Shown: piece after piece, positions 34,911-47,860 of the stretch | Numbering within the stretch: position 1 is the stretch's first letter | Layout: every line of letters starts with the position of its first letter | Assembly (NCBI RefSeq): GCF_963678635.1 | Contig: NC_087066.1 | Location: forward strand, 63,184,282-63,248,281 | DNA from: Symsagittifera roscoffensis | Lineage: Eukaryota > Xenacoelomorpha > Acoela > Convolutidae | Length of the DNA stretch: 64,000 nt | Direction: 5' to 3' | Program-made: the position numbers and the translations under genes | The notes under the pieces: model-generated | The model's input: only the letters and a program-made list of their open reading frames with translations | The model's database searches: none | What the model was told of the DNA's origin: nothing

Positions 34911-36590
34911 AGTTAAAACGCAAATTGCGCACCTCAACTCATGCTGCGACAGTCGAAATATACCAATTTATAGTCAGGAAAGTTGAAACAGAAATTGCGC
35001 ACCTCAACTCAGGCAGCGACAGTCGAAATATACCAATTTATAGTCAGGAAAAATGAAACACAATTTGCCCACCTCAACTCAGGCTGCGACGGTCGAAATA
35101 TAGCAATTTATAGTCAGGAAAGTTGAAACACAATTTTCCCACCTCAACACAGGCTGCGACAGTCGAAATATACCAATATATAGTCAGGAAAGTTGAAACA
35201 CAAATTGCGCACCTCAACTCATGCTGCGACAGTCGAAACATACCAACTTATAGTCAGGAAAGTTGAAACACAATTTGCCCACCTCAACTCAGAATGTGAC
35301 AGTCGAAATATACCAATTCATAGTCAGGAAAGTTGAAACACAAATTGCGCACCTCAACTCAGGCTGCGACGGTCGAAATATAGCAATTTATAGTCAGGAA
35401 AGTTGAAACACAATTTGCCCACCTCAACTCAGGCTGCGACAGTCGAAATATACCAATATATAGTCAGGAAAGTTAAAACGCAAATTGCGCACCTCAACTC
35501 ATGCTGCGACAGTCGAAATATACCAATTTATAGTCAGGAAAGTTGAAACAGAAATTGCGCACCTCAACTCAGGCAGCGACAGTCGAAATATACCAATTTA
35601 TAGTCAGGAAAAATGAAACACAATTTGCCCACCTCAACTCAGGCTGCGACGGTCGAAATATAGCAATTTATAGTCAGGAAAGTTGAAACACAATTTTCCC
35701 ACCTCAACACAGGCTGCGACAGTCGAAATATACCAATATATAGTCAGGAAAGTTGAAACACAAATTGCGCACCTCAACTCATGCTGCGACAGTCGAAACA
35801 TACCAACTTATAGTCAGGAAAGTTGAAACACAATTTGCCCACCTCAACTCAGAATGTGACAGTCGAAATATACCAATTCATAGTCAGGAAAGTTGAAACA
35901 CAAATTGCGCACCTCAACTCAGGCTGCGACGGTCGAAATATAGCAATTTATAGTCAGGAAAGTTGAAACACAATTTGCCCACCTCAACTCAGGCTGCGAC
36001 AGTCGAAATATACCAATATATAGTCAGGAAAGTTAAAACGCAAATTGCGCACCTCAACTCATGCTGCGACAGTCGAAATATACCAATTTATAGTCAGGAA
36101 AGTTGAAACAGAAATTGCGCACCTCAACTCAGGCAGCGACAGTCGAAATATACCAATTTATAGTCAGGAAAAATGAAACACAATTTGCCCACCTCAACTC
36201 AGGCTGCGACGGTCGAAATATAGCAATTTATAGTCAGGAAAGTTGAAACACAATTTTCCCACCTCAACACAGGCTGCGACAGTCGAAATATACCAATATA
36301 TAGTCAGGAAAGTTGAAACACAAATTGCGCACCTCAACTCATGCTGCGACAGTCGAAATATACCAATTTATAGTCAGGAAAGTTGAAACACAATTTGCCC
36401 ACCTCAACTCAGAATGTGACAGTCGAAATATACCAATTCATAGTCAGGAAAGTTGAAACACAAATTGCGCACCTCAACTCAGGCTGTGACGGTCGAAATA
36501 TAGCAATTTCTAGTCAGGAAAGTTGAAACACAGTTTGCCCACCTCAACTCAGGCTGCGACAGTCGAAATATACCAATATGTAGTCAGGAA
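34911..36590. repeat. 560-bp higher-order satellite repeat (three units)
   Basis: The rare variant AGTTAAAACGC occurs at 34911, 35471 and 36031, exactly 560 bp (8 x 70) apart, with the same neighbouring variants (AACAGAAATTGCGC, CAATTTTCCCACC, CTCAACACAGG). These are recent 8-mer amplifications. Confidence 0.8.
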
Positions 36591-39500
36591 AGTTGAAACA
36601 CAAATTGCGCACCTCAACTCATGCTGCGACAGTCGAAATATACCAATTTATAGTCAGGAAAGTTGAAACACAAATTGCGCACCTCAACTCAGGCTGCGAC
36701 AGTCGAAATATACCAATTTATAGTCAGGAAAAATTAAACACAATTTGCCCACCTCAACTCAGGCTGCGACGGTCGAAATATAGCAATTTATAGTCAGGAA
36801 AGTTGAAACACAATTTGCCCACCTCAACTCAGGCTGCGACAGTCGAAATATACCAATATATAGTCAGAAAAGTTGAAACACAAATTGCGCACCTCAACTC
36901 ATGCTGCGACAGTCGAAATATACCAATTTATAGTCAGGAAAGTTGAAACACAAATTGCCCACCTCAACTCAGAATGTGACAGTCGAAATATACCAATTCA
37001 TAGTCAGGAAAATTGAAACACAAATTGCGCACCTCAACTCAGGCTGCGACGGTCGAAATATAGCAATTTATAGTCAGGAAAGTTGAAACACAATTTGCCC
37101 ACCTCAACTCAGGCTGCGGCAGTCGAAATATACCAATATATAGTCAGGAAAGTTGAAACACAAATTGCGCACCTCAACTCATGCTGCGACAGTCGAAATA
37201 TACCAATTTATAGTCAGGAAAGTTGAAACACAAATTGCGCACCTCAGCTCAGTCTGCGACAGTCGAAATATACCAATTTATAGTCAGGAAAAATGAAACA
37301 CAATTTGCCCACCTCACCTCAGGCTGCTACGGTCGAAATATAGCAATTTATAGTCAGGAAAGTTGAAACACAATATGCCCACCTCAACTCAGGCTGCGAC
37401 AGTCGAAATATACCAATATATAGTCAGGAAAGTTGAAACACAAATTGCGCACCTCAACTCATGCTGCGACAGTCGAAATATACCAATTTATAGTCAGGAA
37501 AGTTGAGACACAAATTGCGCACCTCAACTGAGGCTGCGACAGTCGAAATATACCAATTTATAGTCAGGAAAATTGAAAAACAAATTGCGCATCTCAACTC
37601 AGGCTGCGACAGTCGAAATATACCATTATATAGTCACGAAAGTTGAAACACAAATTGCGCACCTCAACTCAGGCTGCGACAGTCGAAATATACCAACTTA
37701 TAGTCAGGAAAGTTGAAACACAATTTGCCCACCTCAACTCAGAATGTGACAGTCGAAATATACCAATTCATAGTCAGGAAAGTTGAAACACAAATTGCGC
37801 ACCTCAACTCAGGCTGCGACGGTCGAAATATAGCAATTTATAGTCAGGAAAGTTGAAACACAATTTGCCCACCTCAACTCAGGCTGCGACAGTCGAAATA
37901 TACCAATATATAGTCAGGAAAGTTGAAACACAATTTGCCCACCTCAACTCAGGCTGCGATAGTCGAAAAATACCAATTTATAGTCAGGAAAGTTGAAACA
38001 CAAATTGCGCACCTCAACTCAGGCTGCGACAGTCGAAATATACCAATTTAAAGTCAGAAAAGTTGAAACACAAATTGCGCACCTCAACTCAGTCTGCGAC
38101 AGTCGAAATATACCAATTTATAGTCAGGAAAAATGAAACACAATTTGCCCACCTCACCTCAGGCTGCGATGGTCGAAATATAGCAATTTATAGTCAGGAA
38201 AGTTGAAACACAATATGCCCACCTCAACTCAGGCTGCGACAGTCGAAATATACCAATATATAGTCAGGAAAGTTGAAACACAAATTGCGCACCTCCAGAC
38301 ATGCTGCGACAGTCGAAATATACCAATTTATAGTCAGGAAAGTTGAAACACAAATTGCGCACCTCAACTGAGGCTGCGACAGTCGAAATATACCAATTTA
38401 TAGTCAGGAAAATTGAAACACAAATTGCGCACCTCAACTCAGGGACAGTCGAAATATACCATTATATAGTCAGGAAAGTTGAGACACAAATTGCGCACCT
38501 CAACTCAGGCTGCGACAGTCGAAATATACCAATTTATAGTCAGGAAAAATGAAACACAATTTGCCCACCTCACCTCAGGCTGCGATGGTCGAAATATAGC
38601 AATTTATAGTCAGGAAAGTTGAAACACAATATGCCCACCTCAACTCAGGCTGCGACAGTCGAAATATACCAATATATAGTCAGGAAAGTTGAAACACAAA
38701 TTGCGCACCTCCAGACATGCTGCGACAGTCGAAATATACCAATTTATAGTCAGGAAAGTTGAAACACAAATTGCGCACCTCAACTGAGGCTGCGACAGTC
38801 GAAATATACCAATTTATAGTCAGGAAAATTGAAACACAAATTGCGCACCTCAACTCAGGGACAGTCGAAATATACCATTATATAGTCAGGAAAGTTGAGA
38901 CACAAATTGCGCACCTCAACTCAGGCTGCGACAGTCGAAATATACCAACTTATAGTCAGGAAAGTTGAAACACAATTTGCCCACCTCAACTCAGAATGTG
39001 ACAGTCGAAATATACCAATTCATAGTCAGGAAAGTTGAAACACAAATTGCGCACCTCAACTCAGGCTGCGACGGTCGAAATATAGCAATTTATAGTCAGG
39101 AAAGTTGAAACACAATTTGCCCACCTCAACTCAGGCTGCGACAGTCGAAATATACCAATATATAGTCAGGAAAGTTGAAACACAAATTGCTCACCTCAAC
39201 TCAGGCTGCGACAGTCGAAATATACCAATTATAGTCAGAAAAGTTGAAACATAAATTGCGCACCTCAACTCAGGCTGCGACAGTCGAAATATACCAATTT
39301 ATAGTCAGGAAACTTGAAACACAAATTGCGCACCTCAACTCAGGCTGCGACAGTCGAAATATACCAATTTATAGTCGGGAAAAATGAAACACAATTTGCC
39401 CACCTCAACTCAGGCTGCGACGGTCGAAATATAGCAATTTATAGTCAGGAAAGATGAAACACAATTTGCCCACCTCAACTCAGGCTGCGACAGTCGAAAT

Positions 39501-42500
39501 ATACCAATTTATAGTCAGGAAAGTTGAAACACAAAATGCGCACCTCAACTGAGGCTGCGACAGTCGAAATATACCAATTTATAGTCAGGAAAATTGAAAC
39601 ACAAACTGCGCACCTCATCTCAGGCTGCGACAGTCGAAATATACCATTATATAGTCAGGAAAGTTGAAACACAAATTGCGCACCTCAACTCAGGCTGCGA
39701 CAGTCGAAATATACCAATATATAGTCAGGAAAGTTGAAACACAAATTGCTCACCTCAACTCAGGCTGCGACAGTCGAAATATACCAATTATAGTCAGAAA
39801 AGTTGAAACATAAATTGCGCACCTCAACTCAGGCTGCGACAGTCGAAATATACCAATTTATAGTCAGGAAACTTGAAACACAAATTGCGCACCTCAACTC
39901 AGGCTGCGACAGTCGAAATATACCAATTTATAGTCGGGAAAAATGAAACACAATTTGCCCACCTCAACTCAGGCTGCGACGGTCGAAATATAGCAATTTA
40001 TAGTCAGGAAAGTTGAAACACAAATTGCGCACCTCAACTCATGCTGCGACAGTCGAAATATACCAATTTATAGTCAGGAAAGTTGAAACACAAATTGCGC
40101 ACCTCAACTCAGGCTGCGACAGTCGAAATATACCATTATATAGTCAGGAAAGTTGAAACACAAATTGCGCACCTCAACTCAGGCTGCGACAGTCGAAATA
40201 TACCAACTTATAGTCAGGAAAATTGAAACACAATTTGCCCACCTCAACTCAGAATGTGACAGTCGAAATATACCAATTCATAGTCAGGAAAGTTGAAACA
40301 CAAATTGCGCACCTCAACTCAGGCTGCGACGGTCGAAATATAGCAATTTATAGTCAGGAAAGTTGAAACACATTTTGCCCACCTCAACTCAGGCTGCGAT
40401 AGTCGAAATATACCAATATATAGTCAGGAAAGTTGAAACACAAATTGCGCACCTCAACTCATGCTGCGACAGTCGAAATATACCAATTTATAGTCAGGAA
40501 AGTTGAAACACAAATTGCGCACCTCAACTCAGGCTGCGACAGTCGAAATATACCAATTTATAGTCAGGAAAAATGAAACACAGTTTGCCCACCTCAACTC
40601 AAGCTGCGACAGTCGAAATATAACAATTTATAGTCAGGAAAGTTGAAACACATTGCGCACCTCAACTCAGGCTGCGACAGTCGAAATATACCAATTTATA
40701 GTCAGGAAAGTTGAAACACAAACTGCGCACCTCAACTCAGGCTGCGACAGTCGAAATATACCAATATATAGTCAGAAAAGTTGAAACACAAATTGCGCAC
40801 CTCAACTCAGGCTGCGACCGTCGAAATATACCAATTTATAGTCAGGAAAGTTGAAACACAATTTGGCCACCTCAACTCAAACTGCGACAGTCGAAATATA
40901 CCAATTTATAGTCAGAAAAGTTGAAACACAATTTGCCCACCTCAACTCAGGCTGCGACAGTCGAAATATACCAATTATAGTCAGGAAAGTTGAAACATAA
41001 ATTGCGCACCTCAACTCAGGCTGCGACAGTCGAAATATACCAATTTATAGTCAGGAAACTTGAAACACAAATTGCGCACCTCAACTCAGGCTGCGACAGT
41101 CGAAATATACCAATTTATAGTCAGGAAACTTGAAACCGAAATTGCGCACCTCAACTCAGGCTGCGACAGTCGAAATATACCAATATATAGTCAGGAAAGT
41201 TGGAACACAAATTGCGCACCTCAGCTCAGGCTGCGACAGTCGAAATATACCAATTTCTAGTCAGGAAAGTTGAAACACAAATTGCGCACCTCAGCTCAGG
41301 CTGCGACAGTCGAAATATACCAATATATAGTCAGGAAAAATGAAACACAAATTGCGCAGCTCAACTCAGGTTGTGACGGTCGAAATATACCAATATATAG
41401 TCAGGAAAATTGAAACACAAATTGCGCACCTCAACTCAGGCTGCGACAGTCGAAATATACCAATTTATAGTCAGAAAAGTTGAAACACAATTTGCCCACC
41501 TCAACTCAGGCTGCGACAGTCGAAATATACCAATTTATAGTCAGGAAAGTTGAAACACAAATTGCGCAGCTCAACTCAGGTTGTGACGGTCGAAATATAC
41601 CAATATATAGTCAGGAAAATTGAAACACAAATTGCGCACCTCAACTCAGGCTGCGACAGTCGAAATATACCAATTTATAGTCAGAAAAGTTGAAACACAA
41701 TTTGCCCACCTCAACTCAGGCTGCGACAGTCGAAATATACCAATTTATAGTCAGGAAAGTTGAAACACAAACTGCGCACCTCAACTCAGGCTGCGACAGT
41801 CGAAATATACCAATATATAGTCAGGAAAGTTGAAACACAAATTGCGCACCTCAACTCAGGCTGCGACCGTCGAAATATACCAATTTATAGTCAGGAAAGT
41901 TGAAACACAATTTGGCCACCTCAACTCAAACTGCGACAGTCGAAATATATCAATTTATAGTCAGGAAGTTGAAACACAAATTGCGCACCTCAACTCAGGC
42001 TGCGACAGTCGAAATATACCAATTATAGTCAGGAAAGTTGAAACATAAATTGCGCACCTCAACTCAGGCTGCGACAGTCGAAATATACCAATTTATAGTC
42101 AGGAAACTTGAAACACAAATTGCGCACCTCAACTCAGGCTGCGACAGTCGAAATATACCAATTTATAGTCAGGAAACTTGAAACCGAAATTGCGCACCTC
42201 AACTCAGGTTGCGACAGTCGAAATATACCAATATATAGTCAGGAAAGTTGAAACACAAATTGCGCACCTCAACTCAGGCTGCGACGGTCGAAATATACCA
42301 ATTTATAGTCAGGAAAGTTGAAACACAAATTGCGCACCTCAGCTCAGGCTGCGACAGTCGAAATATACCAATTTATAGTCAGGAAAGTTGAAACACAAAT
42401 TGCGCACCTCAGCTCAGGCTGCGACAGTCGAAATATACCAATATATAGTCAGGAAAATTGAAACACAAATTGCGCAGCTCAACTCAGGTTGTGACGGTCG

Positions 42501-44509
42501 AAATATACCAATATATAGTCAGGAAAATTGAAACACAAATTGCGCACCTCAACTCAGGCTGCGACAGTCGAAATATACCAATTTATAGTCAGAAAAGTTG
42601 AAACACAATTTGCCCACCTCAACTCAGGCTGCGACAGTCGAAATATACCAATTTATAGTCAGGAAAGTTGAAACACAAATTGCGCACCTCAACTCAGGCT
42701 GCGACAGTCGAAATATACCAATATATAGTCAAGAAAGTTGAAACACAAATTGCGCACCTCAACTCAGGCTGCGACGGTCGAAATATACCAATTTATAGTC
42801 AGGAAAGTTGAAACACAAATTGAGCACCTCAACTGGCTACAGTTTTGCATACAATTTTGTGCATTGAGTTTACTAAATACATTAAGTTAATAATTTGATT
42901 TTTCGAGAAAAAAACAAATCGCTCTCCAAAAACACTTTGCAAGTAAACTCAAAATCGTAAATCATTCCAGTTAAACTCAAAGCAACCGCAAATTTTAATT
43001 GACTTCTCTTTGCTTGGAAGATGATTCACTTGCAAAGTAATTGAACAGCGATTGTCCACAAGCATTTTGATTACTATGTATTGGTTAACAGTGGCATTTC
43101 CAATTTCTTGCAATGAGCCATGTGTAGCTTAACTTGACAAGTAAATTGATAGTAATTCGGCTAAGTGGCGCAAAAAAGGAGAATGGATTAAAAAATATTT
43201 GAGATTTTTTGTCAATACTGCCTTTGAAAATAACTGAAACATTGGATAAAAGAGAGATTGTTAGCGGGCCCAACTATGAACTCATTGTTAATTTTGAAGT
43301 AATTTATATCTCTGATAGCCGTTATATTGACCATCATTGAAAAACTTTCATTAGATAATCATGACAATCTCTGATTCGCAAGTACGATTTGTTTTAGAAT
43401 TTATGGTTTTAACAAGTATGAAATTGTTTCAGTTCGCATTGCTTCAAATACGATGATTTTTTTTCCATTGAGGCTGTAAACCTGTAATAACAGCCACATA
43501 AGATCTCAATGTTTTAATCGGTAGTTTTTTGTTCCGTTTGTTCAACTATTGTGCACATCTTTGATAAGCAACTTTTGTGGATAACAATGGCATTGTGTGC
43601 GACGTAATTATGAGTTCATCAACAGTTACGAAAGAATTGAAAGATATGAAGGTCGCTATATTTCTATTACTACAATTGTTCTGTTAAACTAAGTCGCTAA
43701 TTTAACAAGGCTTACCGGTTGCTGTGCAAATAGCAGAGAATGTCCCGACAAATTCATGATAAAATTTACGAAAACCGAGTTTTTGTTTCAATTTTTTTTT
43801 CATTTTATGTCATTTTAGTGCGTAATGAGCTAGGCATGATCTAATAACAATCTTCTTTGAATAATGAACAGCAAACTAGTTTTGAAAAAAGCAATAGAAG
43901 AACATTAACACTTTTTAAAAAAAAATTTATAAATAATTTATTTAGTTTTTATTTAGATTTTTGATGCCAAATAAGCGCTAAACCAAACCTCCAAAAGTTG
44001 TTTCTTGGTAAAATCAATTTCTTTCATACCAAAAGTCTAAAAAAGACCGCATTACTCGGTCCAGTTTAAACTAAACATAAGAAAATTTCAAATCATTTTT
44101 CTTGTTCAAGTTTTTTTCAAAAAAGATTATTGCTAGCGTGGCATTAATTATAAATTTATTCCGAAAATCAGTTAACGTTGGAAGTGTTTGCTATAAAAAT
44201 TTTCGTCTTTTTGAAAGTTTTTTTTTCAAAATTTTGAGAAGCCGAGGTAGACAAGATTTCCCTCACAAAAGTTTCCGGGAATTTAATTTATAATTTAAAA
44301 TATAAAAGGTTTTGATGACCAATATAAGCATGAGAATAGATTTGTGGGAGATTTTAATCGATTAATTTCAATTTTTAAAAAACCATTACAAACCGTTATG
44401 ACTGAATAAAATTGTAGCAAACTTTCAGTTTCAAAACTGTTTTTGTTCGTGAAATACTTGAAAATCGATTAATTTTTGTAAATGTTAAAACGTGACTTTT
44501 TGTTTGCAG

Positions 44510-44680
44510 AGTTCTGCAAAACTGAAACCCCAACTACCAAAGACAGCCATATTCATCTTCGTGCCTTTTTTTGTAGCCACTCTAGAAGCCACACTCATCC
44601 CTAGAGGCGCGCGCCAGCCGGCTCAGCCGCCGCCGGAGTTCAAAGAAACACTCCGCCGCCACGAAATACACTTCGGTTGA
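44510..44680 (+). CDS. exon-like ORF with a possible membrane segment
   Basis: TTTTTGTTTGCAG at 44497-44509 resembles a 3' splice site. The following 56 codons are markedly GC-rich for this region and end in TGA at 44678. They encode a hydrophobic stretch (TAIFIFVPFFVATLEATLI) and then a Pro/Arg-rich tail (PRGARQPAQPPPEFKETLRR). It lies in duplicated unit A, but I see no equivalent ORF in unit B. No upstream exon was identified and the family is unknown. Confidence 0.3.
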   Translation, partial: SSAKLKPQLPKTAIFIFVPFFVATLEATLIPRGARQPAQPPPEFKETLRRHEIHFG

Positions 44681-45239
44681 ATCCCCGGGATGACCAAAAA
44701 TACTAGTCATACACTTTCCATAAATGGAAAAATGCTAGTCATACACTTTTCATGCAATTCCATACGTACAGAAAATTGCATGAAAGGTCTATGATTAGTA
44801 TTGTACAAGAACAGTTTTTGAAAATTTGGTGGTCTCCAGGCCACTGCAATCCAGAGACCAGTCTTTATACAAGATCCAATATGTAATAGATTCCACAAAC
44901 AAAACTTCCTTGGATTCAGCGCACAAAATCATTTAATTTATTTTTTGTTGAAGCAATTGTTCTGCCGCGGAATCCACAACCAGAAAATATGCTAGTTTTT
45001 AAAAATAACAGCTAATTTAAGCCGATCCCGCAAAATTAAATGGTTTGAGCTAAGCCAGCAAAATTTTTAGCTGTTTTCTTAAAATATAACAGCTAATTTA
45101 ACCCAAATCCGCAGAAAATAAGTCAATTCAGCTAAAAGCGAGGACTTAATCACTATCATTGGAGTTCACGAACAAAATTTAAAACATTAGTTTACTAAAA
45201 CCGTGAATGTTCTTTTTAGTTTTTGGGATAAATTTTACC

Positions 45240-45420
45240 GTAATTTCAATTATTGGTCGAAAAAACTGAAACATAACTGAGCTGGGTCGGAAGAACAATC
45301 GAACACTTTTTTTGGTGAGTCAAGAAATTCGAAACACGCCGAAGTTTGATCGAGACAGGCGAAACATACCAATTTCTGATTAAGAAAAACGAAACACAAA
45401 TAGAGCACCTCAACTTGGGT
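45240..45420. repeat. short satellite-like seed at the start of duplicated unit B
   Basis: Five or six irregular about 30-35-bp units (GGTCGAAAAAACTGAAACAT, GAGTCAAGAAATTCGAAACA, GATCGAGACAGGCGAAACAT, ...ACGAAACACAAATAGAGCAC) end in CACCTCAACTTGGGTTGCAG. This corresponds to the last array monomer and its junction at 42834 (CACCTCAACTGGCTACAG). It is the unexpanded counterpart of the 19-kb array. Confidence 0.65.
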
Positions 45421-47860
45421 TGCAGCTTTGCGTACAATTTTGTACAATACCATTTCTAAATACATACTAAATGAAAGTATGTTGTACACATTCAATAATT
45501 TCGTTTTTTTTGAAGAAATTAAACTTTGAAGTATATATCGATCAAATGAAACTCATAGCATGCAAAAATCTCAAATAACGTTTCTTTGTTCGGAAACAGA
45601 TTTACTTGCTTAGTATTTGAACAGCGATTGTCGACAACCATTTTGATCAGTACGTATTGCATGACAGTGACACTATTGGCGGCCAACAGAGCTTTCGTGG
45701 TTAAGTTTGATGTATACGAAAACAATGAAGACCATTTCACTCCGGTAAGTCACAATGTGCTGAGTTTAATTTAGGTCGCAACAAAAAAAGATAGGAATTC
45801 GGTTAAGGGTGGTAAAAATGAGAAATTACTAAACATTTGTCAATTTTTTTGTCAATACTCTCTTTGAAATTAACTGAAACATTGGATTACAATGAGAGTG
45901 TTAGCGGCCCAAACATGTGTTTACTGATTTATATGAGATTTATGTCTATTACGGCCTTTATGTTAATTGTCATTGAAAACCTTTCATCTTATAACCATGA
46001 CAATCTCTGATTCGCAAGCACGATTATTTTTGGCAATACTGGTTTCTTAAAAAAATAAAATTGTTTCAGTTCCATTGCTTCAAATATTTTGATTCCATTC
46101 TATTGAGGCCCTAAGCATGTAAAAAAGTTATAGAAATCTCAATCTTTCCAAGGAAAATATTTTCAAACCGATGTTCACCTATTGTTCACAACTATGTTAA
46201 GCACTTTTTTTGGATAAAAGTGGCATTCTGTGCGGCGTAAATAGGATCTCATTAAAGTTATGAAAGGAATGAAAAAAATGAAGGTTGCTCTGTTAAATTA
46301 AATCCATAAACTAACAAGGTTAGCTGGTTGCAATGCAAGTTGCACGGAAATTTCCGGCAAGTTCATGATAAAATTATGATATATAAAATTCTTTCTAATT
46401 TTGTTCATCTAATGTCATTTTAGTGTGTGGTAAAAATATAACATTTTTCTTCAAAGATCAACAAAAAACAAAAATGAAATAAAAACAAAATATTTTCTTT
46501 TTTTTCTAGTTTGCCGCTTATTTAAATATTTTTTTAGAAACTTTTTTTTGCCAAATAAGCGCTTAATATATCTCCAAAAGAGGTTTTCTTGATAGTAAAG
46601 CCAAACTTTTGTATCCTTAAAGTCTGAAGGAAGACCGAGTTACTCGGCCGAGCTTAGAATAAATCACAAAAACTTCAAACCAGTTTTTCTCGACACTGGG
46701 ACAGTTTGAAATTTGTTTATTGTTGTTGATTCACGACTGAAAGGGCTGCAATATGATTTATCATTCGACCCATTTCAAAGCTCAATTGTGGAAATCCAAG
46801 GAAAAAAACAATAGCATACCCGACTACAACTTCACTCTTCACTTTCAATGGTCGGAGTAAAAAGAATCATATTCCGATTAAAGCAGATACATAATGACCA
46901 AAAAATAAAGAGTTCAATGATGACGTGGCAGAATTTGCAAACCATTGAACTAAATATTGAGTATAGTGATCTGAAAAATCTGAGTGTGACTGTAAACCTT
47001 TCCATTTATGCTCTAAACTGCGAAACTCACTTCACATCGCTTTGTGAGGAAATAGAGCTTTTGCTCAGTTTTGGGGATCGTTTGTCTTCAACAATGATAG
47101 CAAATCAAGTAATGGAAGAAAACGACCCTGTTGGCGGCCTAAAAATAAAATCACTGTAAGTTATGAAGTAAACGAAGACCACAAAGGCTGTTTAACTGCC
47201 ATTTACTCATAATCGTAGAAAAACAGATAAAAAAATCAGCAGAGCTACAACATTGTCAAACATTAAGGCATGATTAATTACATCAACTTGGATAAAACTA
47301 CGTTGCTCATAGGCAAATTTTGTCATCACGAGGTCAAACTGTGCGTTGGATAGCGTATAACTTGGAGTCTCCAGGTCGCTGTAATCCAGAGACAAGTCTA
47401 TAATCATGTTCCAATATGTAATCGATTCCACAAACAAAACTTCCTCGCATAAACTTGTTTAACGTAAAATTTGTCAAAGCAATTGTTCCGCGGAATCAGC
47501 AACAAGCAGATATAGCTAGTTGTTTTGGATATCACAATTAAAGGCGGATTTTGCAAAACGTAAATGGACTCCACAAAAGAACATTCTCACTTCTCAAAAT
47601 TTGTCAGCGGAAACGGCTAGTTCAAATCGATTGTGCAAAATAAGTGGTTTGAACAAAGCCTGTTGGTGTGAAATGGCTAAATTAAACCAAATTTTGGCGC
47701 GAAAATTTCAAAACTAAAGTAAAAATTAATAGATAGCAAATGCAGAAATTAAAAGCAAGGACTTAGTCACTATCAGTGAAACCCACGAACAATTAAAAAA
47801 AATTACTTACTTAAAACATCACAACATATCACCAAAAAAATGGTTATTTGGGATTATAAG
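45421..47860. repeat. segmental duplication, unit B
   Basis: Diverged copy of 42835-45420 (see unit A). No intact gene is shared between the units. A 103-codon ATG ORF at 46848-47159 lies in this unit with no counterpart in unit A. Confidence 0.75.
46848..47159 (+). CDS. uncertain 103-aa ORF
   Basis: An ATG-started ORF of mixed composition (includes TIELNIEYSDLKNLSVTVNL) without a recognisable domain, signal peptide or membrane segment. It is longer than expected by chance at this base composition but stands alone in duplicated repeat-like DNA. It could be chance. Confidence 0.18.
   Translation: MVGVKRIIFRLKQIHNDQKIKSSMMTWQNLQTIELNIEYSDLKNLSVTVNLSIYALNCETHFTSLCEEIELLLSFGDRLSSTMIANQVMEENDPVGGLKIKSL

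Larger units (their letters stand above)
23424..42834. repeat. 70-bp tandem satellite array, about 277 monomers
   Basis: Uninterrupted head-to-tail repeats of a 70-bp unit built from GTCAGGAAAGTTGAAACAC, AA(A/T)TTG(C)(G/C)CACCTCAACT, CAGGCTGCGACAGTCGAAAT and ATACCAATTTATA. Period 70 is seen directly (e.g. 24001 to 24071). Recurrent variants mark subfamilies: AAATTGCGCACC versus AATTTGCCCACC, CTGAGGCTG, AGAATGTGACAG, GACGGTCGAAATATAGC. Occasional 1-4 bp indels shift the phase. The 60-120-aa open frames in it are by-products of a 70-bp period. No interspersed element breaks the array. Confidence 0.97.
42835..45420. repeat. segmental duplication, unit A
   Basis: Matches 45421-47860 in order over most of its length: TTTTGCATACAATTTTGTGC versus TTTGCGTACAATTTTGTAC, GAACAGCGATTGTC, GCCAAATAAGCGCT, AATCCAGAGACCAGTCT versus AATCCAGAGACAAGTCT, and GACTTAATCACTATCATTG versus GACTTAGTCACTATCAGTG. 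The two are diverged with small indels, so the duplication is old. The offset is about 2.55-2.6 kb. Confidence 0.75.

Noticed and set aside
23356-42048. Many 60-120-aa ORFs with QIAHLNSGCDSRNIPIYSQE-like repeats
   Set aside because: They are the translation of the 70-bp satellite; because 70 is not a multiple of 3 the frame rotates, and stop patterns repeat with the monomer. No start, splice or coding evidence.
23424-42834. CRISPR array interpretation
   Set aside because: The whole 70-bp unit is conserved with no unique spacers between repeats, and the genome is eukaryotic; this is a satellite.
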